Shown here: piece by piece, positions 19,793 through 32,460 of the stretch
Layout of the letters: every line of letters begins with the position of its first letter
Numbering within the stretch: position 1 is the stretch's first letter
From: Temnothorax longispinosus
Taxonomy: Eukaryota; Arthropoda; Insecta; Hymenoptera; Formicidae
Assembly (NCBI RefSeq): GCF_030848805.1
Contig: NC_092362.1
Coordinates: 12,752,157 to 12,816,156 of the forward strand
Direction of reading: 5' to 3'
Length of the DNA: 64,000 bases
Notes under the pieces: generated by a model
The model's database searches: none
The model's input: only the letters and a program-made list of their open reading frames with translations
Told to the model about the DNA's origin: nothing
Position numbers and translations under genes: made by a program

Positions 19793-20495
19793 CCCGTGTG
19801 GAAATTCACTCGAAAAGAACTGGTTTCATTCTAGTGTCTGTCCAGTTTTCGCTATCTAATATTTTTGGACAGGCGCTAGACGTAATCTATTTAGAGTGAG
19901 ATGGTTCGTCGTAGAGGTTATGTTCAGTCTTCGCTATCCAGTACTTTTGGATAGGCACTAGCCGCAATCTATGGTTGTATCCCGCATGGAAATTCAGATC
20001 CGGAAAAGAATCGGGGCAAACCAGTTTTTCTATTTATTATCCAAATTCTAGTTAATGAAAACTAGTCAGTACCTGTGCTGTATAATAATATGTATATCGC
20101 ATAGTGAGAGGGCGCCATTATCGTTTGCTTTGTGACATCCGAAGTGCAGCATTTTTGGCGACAGCTGAGTAATTTTTGTAATCGTTATCGTGCTGAATAC
20201 TGAATACTCGTCAATCTTCGATAAACGTGAGCGTCTTTATTTTATAGCGATATAATTTATGTTTTATAATTAGAACTGATCTCTGTGATTCGGGATTTGT
20301 GAATATGTACACACAGCATAACCTCTTATGTGTAACCTTACTCATAACGTTATGGATAATCGTTTTTCTTTTCTAATTAGGATATTTTGTCGTACGTTAT
20401 TCAAAATCGTTCAAATTCGAATTTGTCCCGATTCATTGAGAACCTCTCTATTTTCATCCAGGACAATCCTCACTTCAGTTAATTGTGATTTTATC

Positions 20496-22613
20496 ATGGA
20501 TAACCACGAAAAACGTGCCATAAATCGAGAAAAAGTGAAAAAGCACCGTGCTATAACCAATGATGTCGAAGCAATATTGAAAAAACGATCTCGGCACGAA
20601 CTCCGTATAGGTGAGTCAATTTTAATTTCTATAATTTATTTTAATCCCTAATAATTATGCCCTTTTTCCCTAACGGAGTTATATATTTTATTGTTATCCA
20701 TAATTAATGTTATCTTGCTTTTTTTCGAATACAACAAAATAGGAAATCAAAATAATCAAGAGCCGCAGTTACAAAGTCAGTCGTCCGCTGATGAATCGAT
20801 GCTAATAGATATCGAAAGGAATGCTGGACTAATTGAAGAATCGGAATACTATGAAGAAGTAGATCCAGTACAAGAACAAGAGGTCGGAAACTCAACATCT
20901 GAGGAAAACATTGATGAAGATTCATTTACATCTGGAACTAGTGGAGAGCAAGCAAATGAGCTCGAGGAAGACAATCACGAAGATGCGCCAGTGAGGATTT
21001 TCCAGGATGAAAATAGAGAGGTTCTCGATGAAGCAAAACAAATTCGAATTTGGGCGATTTCGAATAACGTAGGACAAAATACCCTGACTCAATTGTTGGC
21101 AATTTTACGAACAAGATTGATACCAGATCTCCCCAAATCTGCTAAGACATTTTTAAACACAGGAACTGCGATATATAATATCCAAGAAATGGAGGCGGCT
21201 GATGGAAGCATTGGAGAGTTCGTATACTTTGGAATTGCAAAGGCTCTGTCGACGCATGTCCAGGAAGACTTACACGAAAATCGTAAAATTCTACTTCAAA
21301 TCAACGTCGATGGTGTACCGTTGTTCAAATCAAGCACGAAACAATTTTGGCCCATTTTATGCAAAGTGCATTATGAGCCCGACATATACGAACCGTTTGT
21401 CGTGACGATTTACGCCGGAGATGCCAAGCCAGCGAGCATTGATGAGTACTTGCATAATTTTGTGGAGGAAATAAATTTATTGTTCGCCGAGGGAATCATA
21501 ATAAACGAGAATCAATACGAAGTGGAAATTCATTGCTTTATTTGCGACACGCCAGCACGATCATTGATAAAGTGCGTTAAGGGACATGGAGGATTTTATG
21601 CTTGCGAGCGATGTGTAATTCGAGGGGAACGTGTTGACCGTCGCACAGTTTATCCAGAAGTGAACTGTCCGAAAAGAACCGAACGATCGTTTCGACTACA
21701 AACTCAACCAGAGCATCACACTCACAATTCGCCGCTGCTTGCTATCGAGCCACCTATAAATCTCGTATCCAAGTTTGTTTTAGACTTCATGCATCTGTTT
21801 TGCTTAGGTGTTATGAAAAAACTCTTAGAATATTGGATATTAGGAAATAATCTAACTGGATCACAGCGACGAAACAGACTGAGTGTACGACAACGAACAG
21901 AACTTTCAGACTTAATGAAGCAGCTGAGACAATGTATACCACTTGAATTCCAACGCAAACCCAGGGATGTGAACAACATCGCAAAATGGAAAAGCAACGA
22001 GTATCGGTTTTTTTTGTTGTACTGCGGTCCAGTCGTTCTTAAAAGAATTCTCAACCTCGATATATACAAACATTTCCTACTGTTTCACGTAGCAAGCAGA
22101 ATTTTGTGTACTAGTGAGTATGCATTTACGTACAACGCTCATGCTAAAAAGTACTTAACGAGTTTTTTTTCAACAATGAGTTTCTTTTACGGGCGTCACT
22201 CTCAAATCATGAATGTTCACAATCTTATTCATGTGGCGGACGATGTGATAAATATGAATTGTACTTTGAGCAGAATTTCCGCATTTCCTTTTGAAAGCCT
22301 TCTCGGAAAAATAAAAAAGCTCCTACGAAATGCTAATCGTCCACTGGCACAAGTATGCAGACGGCTGCACGAGATGGCAATAATATCGAAAAAGGCTTCG
22401 ATACCACCTACTATTCAAGTCCTGAAAATCGAAACGCATCAGAATGACGACGAAATATTTGCCATAAAAAGACTCAAATATAAAGGTTTTATTTTGACGA
22501 CTAAATTTCCAAATAATATAGTGATTCTCGATGACGATGTTATCATGACAATAAGAAAAATTACGTGTTCACGTGTAGATCGCCAAAACGTACAGATCGA
22601 AGGAAATCATTGA
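20496..22613 (+). CDS. DDE-type transposase, two exons, 661 aa
   Basis: Exon 1 is 20496-20610 (ATAG|GTGAGT donor) and exon 2 is 20743-22613 (AATAG acceptor); joining keeps the frame and gives 661 residues with no stop. The N-terminus is acidic and Ser-rich. The catalytic region follows: an INVDGVPLFKSS segment with likely first Asp, FICDTPARSLI, a CERC/CVIRG metal-binding-like stretch, LDFMHLFCLGVM with a second Asp, and NVHNLIHVADDV ... FPFESLLGKIKKL with a likely Glu. This order matches the insect and cnidarian proteins annotated only as transposase domain-containing. It should cut at the element's ends in the nucleus. Intactness and a conserved partner suggest recent or current activity. 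Confidence 0.8.
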
Positions 22614-22865
22614 AAAATTAGAAAATCGATTTTCAAATATCCCACCAAGTCTGAAGACCTAAAAATGTGGCAACTCGTTAGTCGACCATCTTTGCGTATA
22701 ATATACTGTAACATAAACAGAGTGCAACGTAAAATGGTACTATTCAAAATACGCAATAAGTCTCCTCGTCTAACAAACATTTTTGCAATTTCATTCCTTC
22801 ACGATTAAAAATATTTCAATTGAGATGAGAACAATTTTAACGCGTGTCTCTTAATATTTCGATCC

Positions 22866-23034
22866 AAAAAATATTTACATTGCTGCCAATAGCTTACTTA
22901 ATATAATACACATATTTATTTAAAATTAGATATTTTTACTTAATTTAAATAAAAATATTTAATTCTAAATAAATATGTGTATTATATTAAGTAAGTAAGC
23001 TATATATTGGCAGCAATCTAAATAAATATTTTTT
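22866..23034. repeat. Long AT-rich inverted repeat
   Basis: Arms of about 65-70 bases (TTGCTGCCAATAGCTTACTT and its complement AAGTAAGCTATATATTGGCAG) surround a short AT loop. It lies between the two genes of the transposon and looks like a foldback insertion. Confidence 0.85.
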
Positions 23035-23045
23035 TTCTTAGTGCA

Positions 23046-23182
23046 GAAATCCGATCAGCGGTCCCTACGCATACATAGAGGCGTCACGTGTACATGAGTG
23101 CTCAGCGACGCTGATTCGCTGAACGCTCATATGCGTGCGAGCGCCTCTATATGTGCGTAGGGACCGCTATAGTCGGATTTCT
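23046..23182. repeat. GC-richer hairpin repeat
   Basis: GAAATCCGATCAGCGGTCCC and GGGACCGCTATAGTCGGATTTC-like ends form arms of about 60 bases with a CGACGCTGATTCG centre. It is adjacent to the previous inverted repeat but different in sequence. Confidence 0.85.
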
Positions 23183-23518
23183 CGCTGGCGCCTCTGGGTC
23201 CATGGTGGCACCGTGTGTGCACGTGTTTTGTTTGCCACAGGCCGGGCATTACCACTTCGGTCGTGAAACTCGTGTGAACGGATGTGCGCCATTCGGGCAA
23301 CACATAAGCTATTATATATTTCATTATTTTATATTGCCGAACACGAAAAGATTATAAGATCGTATTATAGAATCGTACATAACCTTATTTTATGAGATCG
23401 CTGGACATTGGAAAAATTCGCCATAAGTTTCCGTAAGTTATTGCACCAAACCTATTGCAGTGATAGACTAAAACTGAATCGGAATGATCTTCAAAATATA
23501 TTGTGTGTGTTTTAGAAA

Positions 23519-26019
23519 ATGGGAGAGACAGTTTGTTTGTATCAACTGGTAGAATTTGTCGGTGAACAAATTCAGAATGATAAAAAAAGTATTGACTGTG
23601 TTCCAACGAAATGGATTGAATTTGATATAATTATGGGACAATGCTTTACAAAGTTTATGCCTCCACCTTATACAAAGGAAAAGGAAAAATTATTGCATAA
23701 AATGTTTATAGATACCCTCGATCCTTTGGACGAGTGGCCTCGATACCCTATCACCATTCGAGGTCGTGCAGGTGTGTTTCCAAACATTTGATTGAATTTA
23801 TAATTATCAAAGGACATGAATCGCTTTAGTCGGATAAACAGAAAAGTCGTAGCATAAAATTTCTTCTGACCGATATAAACTTTTCTCTAACTATTCCTTT
23901 TAAATTAATAAAATATGTGCAGTTTATACACCAACATTTCACTAATCACTTCATCAGAGACGATATCAAGAAAATTAATTTTTTTCCATTATACTGTTTC
24001 CCTAGCACTGATTTGTGCTACTCTCTTTCTAACAAAACTGCATTGACAAATTTGTATCAAGTCAAGACTTTTTTAAGTTTCTGTTTATTTGCCAAACTAA
24101 AATTATCAATTCTAATTCTGCATGTAATTAATTTTTTTTCTAAATTACATATACAGCGAATTATAAGGAAGCAATGCAGCGTTTGAATCGTTTGCATGTC
24201 GAGGATTATGCATACACAACAGGGTCCGAGGAGGCTCAAGAAAAAGCTGCACATGCTGCACATTTTTTCGCAGATCGAGCTAGTAAAGACAAAGCAACAA
24301 CTGACATTATGAACGTACCTAATTTGCGAATAATACCCAATGAACACGAATCTCAATCTTCTAAGAATCGTGAGTATCAGAAATAATCGGTATAATACGT
24401 TTATCTTGAGTTTTATGCATCAGTTACAATTATCTAGATAATTTTAACAGTACATAATTGTACTGTAATTGTAATTGACAAGTGTCTTTCGTAGTGCAAT
24501 ATACACCTTCAAGCTGTTCAACGTCAAGCTATTCAGACGAAGATAGTCCGGTTAGAGATAAGAGTCCGTTGAAAAAATCAAGATCCAGAAATAATAGTCA
24601 ACAATCGATTCACGATACAAAAATATTACCGACACCGTCTACTAAACAATCACAAAAAAATGGTAATATTAATTCACATAATTTCGAGTAAAAATGTTTT
24701 GATGTTTATGTTATAATACAGCTATAAAATGTGTTTATTCTCGTATATAATATTGTACAGAACGCATAGGACTAATTCCGAAAGATCAGAGTTCCACAGC
24801 CTCAGTGTCTGTACGAAAGCAAAAGAAAATTTATTCAAAACTGAATAAAGAAGTATCTGAAACCGAGTCTCCGAGAACTGCGACGTTCGCAAACACCGGC
24901 CGAGCTTGTCCGTCGGATTTTGATAGCAACATTGACGATGGTGAGATTGAATGATCGGGTTTAACTGTAAATTTTTGTATTTATTGTGATAATCCATAGA
25001 CCTTGCGCAACCAATGTCGAAAGTGCAGAATGTATCCACGACTTCGGGTCTCACACGAGCAGCAAACAAAATTTCTACAAAACTGTCGAAGAAAGAATTT
25101 TCTGTGAGGAAGTCTTCAAGACCTGAAATACACAAAAAAGAAGAACCATCTGACGTGTTGCCTTCGGATATCCACGAGTATGGTGTGTAACACCATCATG
25201 CATTACATTATATGCTCCATTATTTATCGATTGTATTACCATCTGACTCAATTATTCACATTTTTCGAATCGGACTGCACTTACAGATATAAAGTTACTG
25301 CTGAAGGAAATAAAAAGTATTCAATATGATCAACGAGAATTGATCAAAGTAGTAAAGGAAATGCGAACGATCCTTATGCACACTACAGCAACAGAAACAA
25401 TGCCTATAAGTGTGTCTTTCGAAAGGAAGTATTTATTACAACTTCCGTTCACGACTCATAAACAGTTCATAGAATTCGACACGAAGCTCTCAGAAGATGC
25501 ACAGTGCCGATCAGCATTCGTGAGTATCGACGTCTTTTTTAACAGTTAGAAGTCCTCGCTATGATATTAAATTTAGTTTATTCCAATTTTTAGATACAAG
25601 CATTGTCGCGAAAGTTTGATGACAAAAAATTATTAACAAAAAACATAACCGCTATATTAAAAAGATACTTGTCCCGCAATATCGCGTTGTTGTACAACGC
25701 TAAAAAAAAAGTCGATGAAAAGTTTATATTTAAAGATACACAGTTTTCTGCTTGTTTACTAGGTAAGACAGAGTACATATGGTCACGAATAAATCTTAAA
25801 AATAAATAAACAAATACATACAGAATAGAATAAAAATTGTTTTGTTTCACAATTACAGACATCATTGACGACAAAATTGATAAGCAGCTTATACCTCCGG
25901 TATCCGACAGAGAATATCTGGTGCACCTAGGAGCAGTCCTATCTAACGTGAAGGATTGGGGGGTGCCACGAGCCCATCAACGTTCGACAAAACGAAATTC
26001 AGCGGATGATAATGCGTGA
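23519..26019 (+). CDS. DUF4806-like transposon partner protein, eight exons, 519 aa
   Basis: Exons 23519-23771, 24157-24369, 24495-24662, 24761-24940, 25000-25182, 25287-25519, 25594-25762 and 25859-26019 all have GT/AG borders, and their lengths sum to 1560 bases, an exact frame. The N-terminus (CVPTKWIEF, then KFMPPPY) is followed by Ser/Lys-rich linkers. The C-terminal part (LPFTTHKQFIEFDTKLS, ISRKF-type repeats, LSRNIALLYNAKKKVDEKF) matches the DUF4806 pattern seen in insect proteins. Its position next to the transposase, like TnpA beside TnpD in plant CACTA elements, suggests a DNA-binding accessory role. That role is inference; the intact eight-exon frame is direct evidence that it is a gene. 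Confidence 0.8.
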
Positions 26020-26560
26020 ATGATTAATACGTTTTATTTTTGTAGTTCCTAAAAGTTATTAATGTCTTTTATTTTTTATTTTTCAAAAAGTTATTGATGT
26101 ATTTTATTTTTTATTTTATTTTATTTTATTTTATTTTATTTTATTACACTTTTATTAAGTACGATTTAAGTTTTTTTTTAAGATTGGGTAATTACGGAAC
26201 GTTGCTTTCTTTAAATTTTACGAAACCAAATAAATAACCAAATATTGTAACAAAATAAATAAATAAATACATATTTATATTAAAACATAAGATATTTATG
26301 CATTCATAATTCATATTTACACGCCTTGGGATGTAGTGCTGGCTTAGCAGCTAACTAGATAGTTTCTAGAAACGATATATAGCTAGAATTGGTAGCCGAT
26401 TACGATCTAGTGCTTGGATAGTTTCTCATGTCCAAGAGCTAGATAGCGCAAAGTTACACATAGCACGAGGTGCTGACTAGTTTTACTAGATAGAATTTGG
26501 ATAGTAAATAGGAAAACTGGCTTGCCCCGATCCTTTTCCGGATCTAAATTTCCACACGGG
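26020..26560 (+). other. 3' noncoding and right subterminal region of the transposon
   Basis: A TTTTA-repeat stretch (26105-26145) is followed from about 26330 by subterminal motifs such as CTAGATAG and CTAGTGCTTGGATAG that recur in inverted form near 19850-19960, probably transposase-binding sites. Confidence 0.65.
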
Positions 26561-26655
26561 CTTCCTTGAATGATACTCTATCGATTAAAAAAAAAAACAG
26601 CCCGATATCTCAATATTTGCGAAAGTTAGAGCAACCACAGACATTAAATCTGCAC
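26561..26655 (+). repeat. 152-bp satellite unit, continuation after the insertion
   Basis: Resumes at CTTCCTTGAATGATACTC exactly where the left flank at 19792 stopped. Confidence 0.9.
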
Positions 26656-26689
26656 ATACATACACACATACGGACAGGCGATTTTGATG

Positions 26690-26835
26690 CGATATTTCGA
26701 CATTTTAGAACACTCTGAACATATTGGCATCAAAAACTCAAAAACCAATCTCTTCGTTGGTTTCTTCTACCCCTATTTCATATATAAATCACTTAAATTT
26801 GGTTGATTAGACCCAACTTTATACGCAATCAAAGG
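26690..26835 (+). mobile_element. Foldback/TIR copy 3 (left arm only)
   Basis: GGCATCAAAAACTCAAAAACC ... TTGGTTGATTAGACCCAAC is the left arm of the foldback family, here followed directly by a Mutator-like coding fragment. This raises the possibility that the arm is the long terminal inverted repeat of a Mutator-like element. Confidence 0.6.
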
Positions 26836-26839
26836 TTCA

Positions 26840-28490
26840 TATACGAAATTCACGAAAACAAAGCTTCCTCTATGAGAAAGCAAAAAGGTGCAATTCCACA
26901 TTTAAAAAAATGTTTTGCTTATGCAATTTCGCAGAACAAAGGCAAAACTGCAAAGCTTGCAAGTGCCATCCGGAGTATTCCCGATCACATTTATAATCAA
27001 CACGAAAATTGCGGTAACTGGTGCAGGCGGGGAAATAATTCCGGAGCACAAACAATACAGCTAAAAGATGAAAAATTATATGCAGCCTTATATGCGTTGT
27101 TTTCTAAATACGCTAATAACGCTCGAAAGTTTTCTGTCGCAGCTTCTAGTCAGGCAAATGAAATAATATTATAGCCCACAAAGCGCATAAAAACGTATGT
27201 CACAGTAAAAGCGCTGCAGCAGATTTCCGTGTTGCGAGTGCAGTATGCACAAAAAATGACGGCGAAGCTTCAATTTTAGATATTAAAAAAAAGTTGCAAT
27301 TGTCACCGGGCACTCACACAGCTAAATTTGCTATTACATATGATAAGAAAAGAAGGGCAAGAGCAATAAGAGAATCTACTAAAGAAAAAAAATTACGGAG
27401 ACTTGAATTAGTAATAAAGAGAGAACAGTTAAGAAAAAAAATGGAGAGTTTAGAAGGTGTAACATATAAATCGAATTGTGGTATGAATGTATCGAATTGT
27501 GGTATGAATGTATCGAATTGTGGTATAAATGTATCGAATTGTGGTATAAATGTAACACCTACACAAACAACTGTTACCGAATCAGTATCTTTTGCTTATA
27601 ATGTAATTTATTTTGATCTTGAAACTGGTGGTCTAAGTATGACTGACGACATTTTACAAATAGCTGCAATATCAGAAAATCGCGAATTCAATGTTTATGT
27701 AACCCCGACGCAACCTATCTCACCTGCTGCAATGAATATAACAGGTTTAAGTATTATAGAAGGACATTTGCATTTAAATAATGAAGTAGTTTCCACGATT
27801 CATATAAAAGATGCTTTAACTGCTCTTAATCGATTTTTAAGTTGTTCAGAGAAAATGAATGTACTCGTCGCACATAACGCTAAGTTCGATGTTCCGCGAC
27901 TACTCAGAGCAATGGTTAAAAATAATGTTCACTTAGATTTGACTAATATAGTTGGATTTGTTGACACGTTGACAGTTTTCAAAAAAGCTTTTCCAGAACG
28001 GAAAGGTCCAGGATTGTTTAAATTGTCAACATTAGCTCAAGACATTTTAGGTCCTGACGTTCTGGAAAACTTTTATAATGCAACTTTCGATGTTTCAGTT
28101 TTTCAGAAGTTAATTAAATTTCTTAAAAAAGAAGATGATTTATTAAAATACATGAAACCATACGAAACTTGTCTATCAGATCAATTAGAATATGATACTA
28201 TTAAGGCAAATTTAGAAAAGTTACATTTATTAAAAGGTGTTGTTTCCCGAGATTTATTGAAAAGGATGGCGAAACAAAATATCAGTTTTGAGAACTTGAA
28301 AGAAGTGTATAAAAATGGAGGAGAAAAGGCTGTGTACACTTTTTGCACTGCAAAATGTGAAAATAGAAAACCAAAAATTACGAAAAATAAAAAAGCTATA
28401 AATAAAATTATTACTAAGTTAATACAAGTTAATATGGTTCACATTTTGCAGTGTAAAAAGTGTACACACCCTCTTCTCCTCCATTTTTAG
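26840..28490 (+). pseudogene. Mutator-like transposase tail with DEDD exonuclease domain
   Basis: Frame 1 (to 27174) encodes a C-terminal Mutator-like transposase segment (KKCFAYAISQNKGK, DHIYNQHENCGNWC, LYALFSKYANNARKF). A shift near 27160-27172 moves the reading into the next frame, which continues without stop through ADFRVASAVCTKNDGE, a Lys/Arg-rich linker and a 3'-5' exonuclease domain. The exonuclease has FDLETGG (D, E), AHNAKFD and YNATFDV; the last has Tyr where DEDDh enzymes have His. A four-times repeated SNCGMNV/SNCGINV heptad lies between. The transposase N-terminus is absent. Transposase-exonuclease fusions of this kind occur in arthropod and cnidarian elements. The C-terminal 17 residues come from a local inverted duplication. 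Confidence 0.75.
28311..28488. repeat. Local inverted duplication
   Basis: About 50 bases at 28311-28361 (AATGGAGGAGAAAAGGCTGTG...) recur inverted at 28437-28488. Diverged direct copies of the intervening GATAGAAAACCAAAAATTAC phrase follow at 28505-28560. This pattern fits template switching during repair. Confidence 0.85.
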
Positions 28491-28499
28491 AAATAAAAT

Positions 28500-29300
28500 A
28501 AAATGTGATAGAAAACTAAAATGGTGATAGAAAACCAAAAATTACAAAAGATAAAAGCGCTTAGAAATAAAATAAAATATGTTACATATTGTAATAAATA
28601 AGAATAAAATAAAATGTTACATTCTGAATATTCTGATTATAATCCACATTACCAATATTGTAATAGATAGTTTTTATTTTTCTATTCCAGTTATAAATAA
28701 ATTTTTTATTCACAAAATGAAGGTCAATTATGTATAAATCATTTTATTTATTTTCTGAATACGTCTTTTTTTAACTGCAGACATGGCTGTAAGTTTCTTT
28801 TTTTTTACTCTTTTCTGCCTTTTTCCTGGCAAACCTGCCGTTTAAAATGCGAAATTAAGTGGAATTTTTTACACAACACAGAATGATAGAGGTTAGGCTC
28901 GGAGCTTGGCGGCTATACATTCGTTGCTTTTACTGCGCGCGCAACTCTGAGCTTGAGGCGCAGTGTTGCCGTATCCTCGACGTAAGCTAGTATGGGCGTA
29001 TATACAGATAGAGCGTCGCTATGTGTGCGCGTACAGTCATAGTAAAAAGTTTCCCTCTCTAGAGAGGCGCTGCGTACAGCAGTTTCTTTCGCCCGGCGCG
29101 CGGAACTTTTGAGAGGGACTATCACAAGAGAACGTCCTTAAAAGAGCTGTGCGAAAACTTTAAAAAGAAAATGAAATGTTAAGGAATGTTAGAAATGTTA
29201 TGGAACTAATTCTGCAGAACAAGTTTAAATTTTATTGAATTAAAATCATATTTTTTATAATAAACAGAATAATAAATTTCTTTTGCCAGTATATAGAATA
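28500..29300. other. AT-rich DNA with a GC-richer island
   Basis: No gene seen. Bases 28890-29135 are GC-richer and include short complementary words such as CTCTCTAGAGAG, but no convincing element boundaries. Confidence 0.5.
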
Positions 29301-29455
29301 ACAATTAAAATAATTTAAATCGACCGTGACTGGCAATATATAACGTCTTTTCGATATGAACATTGAAAAACCAAGTTGGCTCACAGTTTTTCAATGTTCA
29401 TATCGAAAAGACGTTATATATTGCCAGTCACGGTCGATTTATATTACTTTAATTG
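29301..29455. mobile_element. Foldback element, near-perfect hairpin
   Basis: Arms of about 68 bases (containing CGACCGTGACTGGCAATATA and its complement) flank a loop of about 13 bases (CAAGTTGGCTCAC). No coding capacity; the near-perfect arms suggest youth. Confidence 0.85.
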
Positions 29456-29529
29456 TTTTTTTTTATAATAGTTGTAAAATATTTGTATATAATAAAATGT
29501 GAAATTTTTGTAAGCTATTATTAATCGTT

Positions 29530-29800
29530 TAATGTATGTTAAGATACTATATCAATAAAGGATAATAAAAATAAACTTTATCAGAATATATTTATATTTA
29601 TTACTACTATATCATATAATACTATATCATATAAATAATATACATATAAATAATATAACACTATACTAATGTATGTTAAGATAAAGGATAATAAAAATAA
29701 ACTTTGTCACAATATATTTCTATTTATTTTATTACTATATCACATACTATGTCACATACTATATCACAAACAAATTATTACATATTATATCACAAAAAAT
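29530..29800 (+). repeat. AT-rich direct duplication
   Basis: An ATGTATGTTAAGAT ... AAGGATAATAAAAATAAACT segment is present at about 29531 and again at about 29670, each followed by ACTATATCA(C/T)AT repeats. Confidence 0.75.
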
Positions 29801-32460
29801 AACATAATTAAAGATGCCCATTTATTATTACAATACGTAAACAATAATATGACTTAAAAAAAAAAACTTTAAAAGAATATTAACAAACGATGTTTGGCAT
29901 TCATATTTAGCACAATATTTCATTACAATATATGTAAGTATATATATATATTATATATATATATATGTATCAGAGAGTATCAAAAATCTATGAAACCTCT
30001 AATCAAAACAAAAGATAAAAGTAATATGTAAAAAGTAATAATGAAAAAACAAATATTAAGCAATTTAATCCAATCATTAAAAGTAAAAGTATGAGAAAAA
30101 ATAATTAAGTTTTCTTATTAATTTTTTTACTAATACTTGGATTAAAATTGTCTGCCAATAATCTGGATCCCATGCTTTTACTTCCAAAAGCAGATGACTT
30201 ACTTTGATCTGAGCGAATGAGATTTAAATTTGCAGATAATTGGTTTAATCTCATTCCTATAAGTTTTTTTAACAGCTGTGGCCGAATATCATGACAAGTA
30301 GAAAGACTGAGATGTGATAAAACTGTGTGTATATGATTCTGGATTTGCAATTTAATGGATGATTTTATATTTTTCAACTGAGGTTTTATAGCTTGTAAAA
30401 TAACTTCAACATTTCTAAACAATTGAAATACTTCATCTGATACTTTTACCAAAGCATCATTTACTAATTCTGACGCTAAAGTGAAGCCCGCTCTTGGATG
30501 CGGAACATCTTCTGAATGAAGAAGTTTTAAGAAGCAATCGGCACATTTTATATGCGGCTTCAATTTGTAGACCACGTGTTTACATATCTTATACAAAATT
30601 TCTTCTTCTTCTATACTTATTTCTTTACAATTATTTAAATGTGGAAATATTATATTTGACTCGATTAAAGACGGATTTGTACTTTCTTCTTTTTTTATAA
30701 ATGAACGTATAAGATTCAAAGAGTCATCAAAATTATAACTGGCACTATCTATTTTCTGATGACATCCTGCTACGCACAGCTGCTTTAATCTAAATTTAAA
30801 GTCTCGTGCAGATGGCTTTGGTCTTTGAATGCGAATATTTGAAAATTCATTTTCGATACTGTCTTGTAAAAATCTACCCATGCATACAAATTCGAAACCT
30901 TCATTTATCAGTAAGTAAATATGCAATTCTAAAGCAACTTTGCAACACATAACTGCATGAGTTTGAACAACTTTCCAATCTTTTCCAAAATTAGCATGCT
31001 TCATAATATAACTAACAAGACGAATAACAGACACAGCCTTATTATAGGATTCCATATTATAAAAACTAAGAGCATAAGTAATATTTCGTGATGTCATAAC
31101 TTTAAACCATTGCCTCAAGAGAAGTACAAACCATACTGTAGTTTGCATCGAAGAATCATTTTTCTTTTGACTAAAATGTAATAAAGCTCCAGCAGTATGA
31201 GGATTGATAACATTTGTAGCAGAAGAAACTTTTATTTTAGAAAAATGAGATGGTTTCAAGGTTGTTTTTTTTTTAATGAGGGACAAATTTCAGATTCATA
31301 TTGAGTTGACGATCTTCCAGCCATTCTATATATTCAAAATTTATAATATTAGATTCAAGTTTTTCGTTATGTACCACATCGTCAGGAAGATAAATTATCT
31401 TATTCTTCATGAACATTTCTTTTAAGCTTTTGAAAACATGAATGAAATCAGGCATAGCATACAGCAGCCTATTTGCATTAAAGGGATGTGTTCGTGAGTA
31501 AATCATAAAGTTTTTCTTGTGAGAAAATCCAAGGCGCGCCAATAATCCTCTATTTCCCATATCGCAAACTAAAGCGAGAACTTTAAATCCAATTTGCTCG
31601 CATCTCTCTAATATTTTCATAATAACTTCCACAATGGCCTCATGATATGCTTTACCTGTTGTGAAATGATAGGCAACAACTTGTTTATATCGTTTTTGAA
31701 TGCCTGCGAGAAGAAAAACTAAAGCTTTTGATGCTAGCTGCTTTGGTACTCCAGGAAGTGATACGTAACCAATATAAGCGCCAGTACTAGGATCAAGATC
31801 TATCCTTTGCTCAATACTCATTTCGTCGAAAATAAGAACACAATTTCTGTCATTTTCATTCATATTATGTATCATTTCTTGTAGACGTAAAAAGACGCTA
31901 TCCAAAAGTCCTGGATTAAATTTAATATGTTCTATACTCCTTTGTAACGTTCGCACAGAGGGAAGCGGCGCCATTATTTGTCGAAGATAATTGTATCCTC
32001 TGGTTCCACAAGTAAATCGCAGGTTCAAACCTTTAAGAATGGTATCTTCTGACCATTTCATGCCTCTAGAAGTGCCTGTTCTTAGAACTCGTAATTGATC
32101 ATTGCCAAAATAAATTTGAGTTTTTTGTAAGCAATTATTCAGGATCTTAATTTCTTCTTTTAAATTAAAATTTTCTTTACAGATTTTTCTAAAATCTTGC
32201 ATCCAGTAATTTGATTGTTTGCCTTCTTTTTGCTCACGTTTATTATTTTCTTTGTATTTTCCTTGTATTTTGTTTTCATCGGTTTCAGATTTCTTTTGAG
32301 ATTTTGACTGATCAATTTTCTCAGTTAAAGATTCCATTATGTTCATGTTTATGTCATGCGGAGAGTTAGCTTTAGAACTTTCCATTTCTATTGTCTTTTT
32401 AATTTCATAAATTTGCACTGGAGATATAGTAAATGGACAATTAGTTTCATGTTTTATATC

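Larger units (their letters stand above)
19793..26560 (+). mobile_element. Intact two-gene DNA transposon (CMC/EnSpm-like)
   Basis: The left end CCCGTGTGGAAATT and right end AATTTCCACACGGG are inverted. A second, longer match to the right end (CCCGCATGG ... ATCCGGAAAAG.ATCGGGGCAA, to about 20080) lies 185 bases inside the left end, indicating a subterminal duplication. Removing the element and one CT restores the satellite phrase CCAACCTTCCTTG, so the target duplication is 2 bp. It carries a transposase and a partner gene, both with intact frames across all splice sites. Superfamily assignment (CACTA-Mirage-Chapaev group) is inferred from transposase character, ends and short duplication. Confidence 0.85.
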
